DNA of 18,148 nt from positions 1 to 18,148 of the forward strand of contig JAWALV010000008.1 of the NCBI GenBank assembly GCA_038886595.1. The letters are read 5' to 3'. The stretch comes from CAKZRD01 sp038886595. GTDB taxonomy: Archaea; Nanobdellota; Nanobdellia; Pacearchaeales; GW2011-AR1. Below the pieces are notes generated by a model. It did no database searches. It was given only the letters and a program-made list of their open reading frames with translations, and was not told the DNA's origin. This document shows, in pieces, positions 14,143-18,148 of the stretch. The position numbers and the translations under genes are program-made. Within the stretch, counting starts at the first letter, position 1. Each line of letters begins with the position of its first letter.

Positions 14143-15339
14143 TTAATAATAGCTTGTTTCTATCTCTTCAACTTTTTTTTCATTTCTCTTGAACAATAGA
14201 ACAATGAGTACTACTAATAAAATTACAAAGATTACTGCCAAAACGATTGTTAAACCAATAGTCCATCTTTCAGCTGTTGAAGCTCTAACTACATTAGCTA
14301 CAAAATTAACTTGTTGTCCATCTACATTAACTGAGAAACCATATCTTCCTTCTTCTGCTCTTTCTTTAGCCTTTACGACTACCTTAATAGTTTGAGAAGT
14401 TTGTGGTCCAACAGAAACAACTGAAGGAGCAGAAACTTCTAGAGCAGAATCATAAGAAGTTATTATTGGAAACACTCTTATTTTATTATCTGCATTAACT
14501 ATTGTTAGTTCATAATTAGTTGTTTCTCCTGCATATAAATCTTGGCTAGTAGTTGAAGATATTATTGTTGTTGTGGACTTTTGTGTTCTTATTTCAACAT
14601 TTCTTCTTTCAACTCTTCTTGAATCATAGTTATAAGTTGTTATAATCATTTCATATACTCCTGGTCTTGCGTTTTCAGGTATATGTAGATTTAAAACTTT
14701 TGAGGAAGCATCGTCTCTATCACAATTAGAGTTTTGACATTCTACTGCAACTAAATCATTCAAGTAAGCTTTCGCATAAGCTCCTATTGAAGGTATAGAA
14801 ACTGTAACATAAACATCTTCCGCATCTTCAAAACCTGTATTCTTTACAACTACCATTACTGGTAAAATAGAACCAGCTTCAACTACTGGATTATTATCGA
14901 CAGAGAGTAGTCTTAACTCATAAGCTTCTCTTTGTATCCATATAGGATATGTAATTATTGTTTGATTTACAGAATCTTCTATTGTTACTCTTAATGTATA
15001 TGGTTCGTTTGTTGTCTCTAATCTTGAGGGCATTCTCAAATTAAGTAATTCTGTATACATAAGGTCTTTTATTAAAGATAGTCTTCTAGTTGAAGTACTT
15101 ATCTCTTCGCTTCCTCCTAACCATACTCTTATTCTAGCGTCTTTTGCATCACTATCTGCTCTAAAAACTATTTTTACAGGCACGGTTTCTCCAATATAAC
15201 CTACAATATTTTGATTTGAACTAGTTAGTTCTACATCTTTGAAATAAACACTGACATCTCTAGCTATCTCTGCAGCTGTTGCATTTGCTAAGACAAAAAT
15301 TGTCAAAGCTATTGCAAACAATAATATTGTTTTTTTCAT
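14143..15339 (-). CDS. Secreted Ig-like (NEW3/CARDB-like) cell-surface protein with C-terminal anchor
   Basis: Type I membrane protein of 398 aa. A Sec signal peptide occupies ~1-20 or 1-23 (ALTIFVLANATAAE). The exterior consists of beta-sandwich repeats: ~28-135, ~138-252 (ELRLLSVDNNPVVEAGSILPVMVVVKNTG and later ARPGVYEMIITTYNYD), and ~255-352 (AGETTNYELTIVNADN, then VGPQTSQTIKVVVKAKERAEEGRYGFSVNV). These resemble the CARDB/NEW3 domains of COG1361-type archaeal S-layer-related proteins. A transmembrane helix follows (~360-384, GLTIVLAVIFVILLVVLIVLLF), then a short charged cytoplasmic tail ending ETSYY. Unlike its neighbours it is rich in Ser, Thr, Val and Ala and poor in Lys, and has a Shine-Dalgarno, a leader and a hairpin terminator, suggesting strong expression. 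An abundant envelope protein is the best guess; the exact role is unknown. Confidence 0.75.
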   Translation of the reverse strand: MKKTILLFAIALTIFVLANATAAEIARDVSVYFKDVELTSSNQNIVGYIGETVPVKIVFRADSDAKDARIRVWLGGSEEISTSTRRLSLIKDLMYTELLNLRMPSRLETTNEPYTLRVTIEDSVNQTIITYPIWIQREAYELRLLSVDNNPVVEAGSILPVMVVVKNTGFEDAEDVYVTVSIPSIGAYAKAYLNDLVAVECQNSNCDRDDASSKVLNLHIPENARPGVYEMIITTYNYDSRRVERRNVEIRTQKSTTTIISSTTSQDLYAGETTNYELTIVNADNKIRVFPIITSYDSALEVSAPSVVSVGPQTSQTIKVVVKAKERAEEGRYGFSVNVDGQQVNFVANVVRASTAERWTIGLTIVLAVIFVILLVVLIVLLFKRNEKKVEEIETSYY

Positions 15340-15350
15340 TTTGTTTTTTT

Positions 15351-15354
15351 ACCT
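15351..15354 (-). promoter_or_regulatory. Ribosome-binding site of the 398-aa surface gene
   Basis: Minus-strand AGGT lies 11 bases before the ATG, inside a predicted leader of about 20-25 nt. Most genes here look leaderless, so this short Shine-Dalgarno marks the gene as different. Confidence 0.4.
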
Positions 15355-15384
15355 AATTTAGTTAAATAATCAAAATTTATTGCC

Positions 15385-15392
15385 TTTTTAAA
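15385..15392 (-). promoter_or_regulatory. TATA box for the 398-aa surface gene
   Basis: Minus-strand TTTAAAAA, within AAGATTTAAAAAGGC, about 48 bases before the ATG. It predicts a start site near 15362 and a 5' leader of ~22 nt. The same TTTAAAAAGG core is used by the divergent rhh promoter. Confidence 0.55.
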
Positions 15393-15429
15393 TCTTACTA
15401 TTTTGTTGTAACTTTAAAATGGCGAAAAA

Positions 15430-15437
15430 TTTAAAAA
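15430..15437 (+). promoter_or_regulatory. TATA box (with BRE) of the RHH cassette
   Basis: TTTAAAAA preceded by the purine-rich BRE-like GCGAAAAA (15422-15429). The predicted start site, about 15459, falls inside the operator array, giving a leader of ~35 nt before the rhh ATG. Its position makes simple repression by the RHH protein likely. Confidence 0.6.
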
Positions 15438-15439
15438 GG

Positions 15440-15464
15440 TATACTATAGTATAATATAGTATAA
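15440..15464 (+). promoter_or_regulatory. Palindromic operator array, probably bound by the RHH protein
   Basis: 15440-15453 is a perfect 14-bp palindrome, TATACTATAGTATA. Its right half starts a direct repeat, TATAGTATAA at 15445-15454 and again at 15455-15464. Identical half-sites therefore recur every 10 bp, one helical turn, on the same DNA face, as expected for cooperative binding of dimeric ribbon-helix-helix repressors. The array covers the region from just after the TATA box to the predicted start site. Confidence 0.6.
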
Positions 15465-15481
15465 AAGATATTATCAATAAA

Positions 15482-15488
15482 AAGGAGT
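15482..15488 (+). promoter_or_regulatory. Shine-Dalgarno site of the rhh gene
   Basis: AAGGAGT about six to eight bases before the ATG at 15494. It is the clearest ribosome-binding site in the window and fixes the rhh start. Confidence 0.65.
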
Positions 15489-15493
15489 AAAAA

Positions 15494-15757
15494 ATGGCAA
15501 AAAATACAACAACTCTAAAACTTGAAAAAGAAACAAAAGAAAGACTGGAAAAGTTAAGAGAACACAAAAGAGAAACTTACGATGACATTATAAGAAAAAT
15601 TCTTTTTGTCTTAAACATGGTAAGAGAAAGTCCTGAGAAAGCAAAGGCAATACTAGAATTTATTGATGAAAAAAGAAGAAGAATGTTCGAAACAGAAATA
15701 AAAATAAAAAATGAATTAAATAAAAAAGAAAATGAGAAAAAAAAAATTAAGAACTGA
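15494..15757 (+). CDS. Ribbon-helix-helix (CopG/Arc-like) DNA-binding protein
   Basis: An 87-aa protein whose first ~35 residues, NTTTLKLEKETKERLEKLR followed by REHKRETYDDIIRKIL, match the ribbon-helix-helix fold. The TTTLKL strand carries the DNA-contacting residues, a helix with ERLEKL follows, and a second helix starts after HKRETYDD. This N-terminal pattern is common in archaeal RHH proteins that act as antitoxins or autorepressors. Residues 50-87 form a highly charged helix (EKAKAILEFIDEKRRRMFETEIKIKNELNKKE...), possibly a coiled coil or partner-binding tail. It heads a cassette with two unknown genes, overlapping the first by 26 bases. The palindromic array in its promoter supports autoregulation. 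Which target, partner or toxin it controls is not shown by the sequence. Confidence 0.82.
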   Translation: MAKNTTTLKLEKETKERLEKLREHKRETYDDIIRKILFVLNMVRESPEKAKAILEFIDEKRRRMFETEIKIKNELNKKENEKKKIKN

Positions 15758-16151
15758 AAAAATATATGGAATAGAAAACATAAGAGAAAGATCCATAGTT
15801 CTTGAGAAATATCCTTTGTATAGGCCTTCAATAGAATTTGTAGAAGAAATTAAAAAATCATTTGAAAATTATAAACTCTATGGTTTCTTAGAAAAATATG
15901 TCTTCAGAGAAATAATATACATGGTAAGTGCAAAAAATGAAAACATACTATTATTAAAAAATAGATTTATTTATAGTTTTTCTTATAATTTTTTTTCTGA
16001 GCAAAAAACAAGTTGTTTTTTAGTGACTACCATTCCTTCTTATAAGTTTAATTTTGTTTTTGGTAAAAATTTAGAAAGTTTTTTAAAAAGAAATGAATTT
16101 TTACCTACGCACGTTTTTATTAATGATAAATATTTCAGTATAAAATATTAA
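15732..16151 (+). CDS. Unknown 139-aa protein, second gene of the RHH cassette
   Basis: Not recognised. Cytoplasmic, basic and rich in aromatic residues, with no signal peptide or transmembrane segment. The start ATG lies inside rhh (26-base overlap, different frame), so translation probably depends on rhh. The N-terminal EKIYGIENIRERSIVLEKYP stretch (residues 9-28) and the C-terminal FVFGKNLESFLKRNEFLPTH then VFINDKYFSIKY resemble the next gene's product, suggesting tandem divergence from one ancestor. No RelE/ParE, PIN, HEPN, Fic or MazF motif could be found. Being downstream of an RHH regulator, a toxin-like or effector partner is possible, but that is inference from position alone. Confidence 0.7.
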   Translation: MRKKKLRTEKIYGIENIRERSIVLEKYPLYRPSIEFVEEIKKSFENYKLYGFLEKYVFREIIYMVSAKNENILLLKNRFIYSFSYNFFSEQKTSCFLVTTIPSYKFNFVFGKNLESFLKRNEFLPTHVFINDKYFSIKY

Positions 16152-16152
16152 A

Positions 16153-16602
16153 ATGGAAAAAGAAAAAATTTATAGTTTAAAACTAGAAAAAATATTAGGA
16201 ATTGAAAAAGTTGAATCAGCATCTTTATTATTAAGATTTTGCCCCAACTACTCTTTTTCAATGTTATTTTATGAAACGATGAAAAATTGCTTGTATAATT
16301 ATAATTTTGATATTGAAGCTTTAGAAAAAAATTCTACTATATTTTTAGAAGGAAATAAAAGAAGATTGGTATGTACAAATGCGGATAAATTTTATTTAGG
16401 TTATAGTAAAGAACCTAGAAAAATAATATTAATTATGGCTAGAGCTGAGAGATTACCTCAATTTAAACCAGATATAATACTTGGAAGAAAAAAAAAGAAA
16501 GATTTGGTTCCACTAGAATTACTCTTAGACAATGATATATATTTAATTAATTATAATTATGATATTTTTGGAGCTAATTGGCCAAAAAAAATGAATCAAT
16601 AA
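16153..16602 (+). CDS. Unknown 149-aa protein, third gene of the RHH cassette, probable paralogue of the second
   Basis: Not recognised. It begins one base after the previous stop, so it is surely in the same operon. Residues 9-50 (LKLEKILGIEKVESASLLLR, P-YSFSMLF-ETMKN-LYNY) line up with residues 6-47 of the preceding product, and PDIILGRKKKKDLVPLELLL followed by NDIYLINY (107-134) lines up with its C-terminus. It adds a short tail, DIFGANWPKKMNQ. The middle differs, with GNKRRLVCTNADKFYLGY. There is no membrane segment or catalytic signature I can identify. The pair might be subunits of a heteromer, or effector and immunity-like partner; the sequence alone cannot decide. Confidence 0.7.
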   Translation: MEKEKIYSLKLEKILGIEKVESASLLLRFCPNYSFSMLFYETMKNCLYNYNFDIEALEKNSTIFLEGNKRRLVCTNADKFYLGYSKEPRKIILIMARAERLPQFKPDIILGRKKKKDLVPLELLLDNDIYLINYNYDIFGANWPKKMNQ

Positions 16603-16609
16603 AAAAAAA

Positions 16610-16616
16610 TATAAAA
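16610..16616 (+). promoter_or_regulatory. TATA box for dys
   Basis: TATAAAA in the 34-base gap after the RHH cassette, centred 24 bases before the dys ATG. It indicates an independent, probably leaderless dys transcript. Confidence 0.5.
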
Positions 16617-16636
16617 CAAAAATTCTTGTAAAAAGT

Positions 16637-17608
16637 ATGAAAAAATACAAAATTGCTCATGAAAATTTGTTCAAAAAAAGTAAAAAAATAAATAATATAA
16701 GTATAAAAGGTTATGATTTTGATGAAGGATTAGATTATTCAAAATTATTGGATTCTTATTTAACCACTGGAGGACAAGCTACCAATTTTTCTAAAGCTGT
16801 TGAAATAATGAAAAAAATGAAAAAAAATAGAAGTTTTATTTATCTTGGTTATACATCAAATATGATAACAACAGGTGTAAGAGAAACAATAAAAGCTTTA
16901 GTAAAAAATAAAAAAGTTAATTATTTAATAACAACAGCTGGTGGAATAGAAGAAGATTTCATAAAATGCTTGGGTGATTTTAAACTTGGAGATTTTAGTT
17001 TAGAAGGAAAAAAACTTAGAGAAAAAGGAATAAATAGGGCAGGAAATATACTAATTCCTAACAACCTATATATTAAATTTGAAAATTTTGTATTCTCTGT
17101 ATTAGAAAAAAATGAAAAATACATTAAAACCCCTTCTGATCTAATTATTTTTTTATCGAAGGAAATAAAAAATGAAAATTCTGTTTACTATTGGGCTTAT
17201 AAAAATAATATAAAAGTTTATTGTCCAGCCTTAATGGATGGAAGCCTAGGAGATATTATTTATTTCTATAAAAATTATAAAAATAAAAAATTTTCTTTGG
17301 ATATTGTTAAAGATACTGAAGAATTTAATAATTCTTCCATAGGAAAAGAAAGAACGGGAATAATAATAATTGGAGAGGGAATTGTAAAACATAGTATTTG
17401 TAATTGTAATTTATATAGAAATGGGGCAGATTATGCAGTGTATATAAATTCACAGCAAGAATTTGATTGTTCTGATTCTGGAGCAAGACCAGATGAGGCA
17501 GTTTCTTGGGGGAAAATTTCAACTAAAGGAAAAGCAGTTAAAATTTTTGCAGACGCTACTCTTATTTTTCCACTGCTAGTTGCAAAAGCCTTTTTTGAAA
17601 AAGAATAG
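16637..17608 (+). CDS. dys: Deoxyhypusine synthase
   Basis: NAD-dependent transfer of the aminobutyl group of spermidine to a specific lysine of translation factor aIF5A, the first step of hypusine formation in the cytoplasm. Diagnostic segments: YTSNMITTGVRE (72-83, NAD site), TTAGGIEEDF (99-108), CPALMDGSLGD (196-206), KHSICNCNLYRNGADYAVYI (251-270), and QEFDCSDSGARPDEAVSWGK ending at K293. K293 corresponds to the catalytic Lys329 of the human enzyme. The equivalents of human His288 (H252), Asn292 (N256), Glu323 (E287) and Trp327 (W291) are also kept. Deviations: GEG instead of GGG at 246-248, and KHS instead of KHH. Length 323 aa is near the archaeal norm. Since the catalytic lysine and substrate residues remain, a true DHS is more likely than a DHS-like paralogue. 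Confidence 0.93.
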   Translation: MKKYKIAHENLFKKSKKINNISIKGYDFDEGLDYSKLLDSYLTTGGQATNFSKAVEIMKKMKKNRSFIYLGYTSNMITTGVRETIKALVKNKKVNYLITTAGGIEEDFIKCLGDFKLGDFSLEGKKLREKGINRAGNILIPNNLYIKFENFVFSVLEKNEKYIKTPSDLIIFLSKEIKNENSVYYWAYKNNIKVYCPALMDGSLGDIIYFYKNYKNKKFSLDIVKDTEEFNNSSIGKERTGIIIIGEGIVKHSICNCNLYRNGADYAVYINSQQEFDCSDSGARPDEAVSWGKISTKGKAVKIFADATLIFPLLVAKAFFEKE

Positions 17609-17609
17609 A

Positions 17610-17617
17610 TTTATTAA
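17610..17617 (+). promoter_or_regulatory. TATA-like box for the 153-aa gene
   Basis: TTTATTAA directly after the dys stop, centred about 26 bases before the ATG at 17639. Spacing fits a leaderless message, but the match is imperfect. Confidence 0.35.
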
Positions 17618-17638
17618 TACCTAAATTAACAATCTTTT

Positions 17639-18100
17639 ATGAAACTAAAGGAATTTTATAAAAAACTAGAAAAAAAAGATTTCTTCAAAAAATTTACCAA
17701 AGAAAACCAAGATGTTTATTTAATTTCAGTTTTTTGTATTATAACTAAAAATGAGAAAGAAAGCGATAAAATAGCTTTTAATTTCTATTCTCCCTTAAAA
17801 AAAAGATTTTTTTGTTCGGAATATCCTTTTTATGAAATAAAAGAGTTAGAAGAAAGGGAAATAAATGAAAAACCCTTGGCTCTTGAAAAACTTAAAGTAG
17901 ATATGGAAGATTTATTAGAAAAAGTAAATAATTTGTCAAAAGATAAAAAACAAACAAAAATAATAGGTTTTTTATTAAATAAAGGGTGGAAAATAAGGGT
18001 TTTTTATAATGACTTATCTCTAAAAAAAATTGACCTGGATTTAAATGGAAATATTGAGAATATTGAGGAAGCTAACTTAATAAATAATATAAACAATTAA
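17639..18100 (+). CDS. Unknown 153-aa cytoplasmic protein
   Basis: Not assigned to any family I can name. The product is soluble and Lys/Glu/Asn-rich, with no signal peptide or membrane segment. The N-terminal helix (LKEFYKKLEKKDFFKKFTKE) is followed by a strand-rich part, QDVYLISVFCIITKNEKESD and IAFNFYSPLKKRFFCSEYPF. A central helix around 85-103 (EKLKVDMEDLLEKVNN) leads into KIIGFLLNKGWKIRVFYNDLSLKKIDLDLNG. Short proteins with such an N-terminal FYKK--E---F--F--EN-D-YL pattern recur, in my memory, as hypotheticals of DPANN genomes, but no function is known. It lies 30 bases after dys, on the same strand. A separate promoter is possible, so a functional tie to dys is not established. Confidence 0.7.
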   Translation: MKLKEFYKKLEKKDFFKKFTKENQDVYLISVFCIITKNEKESDKIAFNFYSPLKKRFFCSEYPFYEIKELEEREINEKPLALEKLKVDMEDLLEKVNNLSKDKKQTKIIGFLLNKGWKIRVFYNDLSLKKIDLDLNGNIENIEEANLINNINN

Positions 18101-18121
18101 ATAAAAATAAATTTAAAATAA

Positions 18122-18148
18122 TTTTATAAATCTAAAATAAGAAAAATG
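18122..18148 (+). other. Promoter and start codon of a further gene cut by the window edge
   Basis: TTTTATAAA at 18122-18130 is followed by an ATG as the last three bases (18146-18148). The TATA-to-ATG spacing of about 20 bases is similar to other leaderless genes here, so a plus-strand gene probably starts at the edge. Nothing of its product is visible. Confidence 0.35.

Noticed and set aside
15419..15454. 11-codon mini-ORF (MAKNLKRYTIV) whose start resembles the rhh start 75 bases downstream
   Set aside because: It contains the TATA box and operator of the cassette, so it lies upstream of the predicted transcript start and would not be on the mRNA. The resemblance covers only about 13 bases.
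15577..15831. Minus-strand 84-aa hydrophobic ORF opposite the rhh gene, considered as an antisense membrane toxin
   Set aside because: Its Phe/Ile-rich sequence is the expected antisense reading of Lys-rich codons, and no minus-strand promoter was found near 15840.
16637..17608. Possibility that dys is a DHS-like paralogue such as a homospermidine synthase-like enzyme
   Set aside because: The catalytic lysine in AVSWGK and the surrounding SDSGARPDE block match true deoxyhypusine synthases.
1..18148. CRISPR arrays, insertion sequences, integrase or phage genes
   Set aside because: No spaced direct repeats of suitable length, terminal inverted repeats or transposase/integrase motifs were seen on either strand.

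Overview
The window is archaeal, very AT-rich and gene-dense. It carries Rpo7, Spt4, ribosomal proteins eS24, eS31, eS1 (S3Ae) and eL42 (L44e), a GatE-type amidotransferase subunit, an archaeal/eukaryotic-type prolyl-tRNA synthetase, deoxyhypusine synthase, and TATA/BRE promoters, many of them about 25 nt from the start codon as in leaderless mRNAs. The lysine-rich proteins, stripped-down operons, and large exported proteins of a style I associate with Woesearchaeota/Pacearchaeota suggest a DPANN archaeon. That placement is inference. TAA, TAG and TGA all act as stops, so the code is standard.

Layout. 1-2099 (+): the 3' part of an Lrp/AsnC-like regulator, then the tightly packed run rpoE1 (rpo7)-spt4-rps24e-rps27ae-DUF192 protein. 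2104-5043 (-): an operon rpl44e-rps3ae-ndk-gatE, followed by tRNA-Thr(GGT). 5138-6691 (+): tRNA-Leu(TAG) and proS. 6774-15339 (-): a cell-surface block with a 398-aa exported, C-terminally anchored Ig-like protein, a hairpin terminator, and a coupled pair made of a 610-aa protein with a pilin-like N-terminus and an 1818-aa cysteine-rich secreted protein. 15430-16602 (+): a ribbon-helix-helix (RHH) repressor gene with a palindromic operator array in its promoter, leading two small unknown genes that look like diverged paralogues. 16637-18100 (+): deoxyhypusine synthase and an unrecognised 153-aa protein. A TATA box and an ATG for another gene sit at the right edge.

The conserved genes serve transcription and translation: RNA polymerase stalk, elongation factor Spt4, ribosomal proteins, tRNA charging by ProRS and Gln-tRNA amidation by GatDE, nucleotide supply by Ndk, and hypusination of aIF5A. 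The most unusual points are a GatE with its GAD insertion domain cleanly absent, the RHH-led cassette with its operator array, and the coupled giant surface-protein pair. No CRISPR array, insertion sequence or phage gene was recognised. No gene-free stretch exceeds about 155 bases; the longest is the divergent promoter region 15340-15493.
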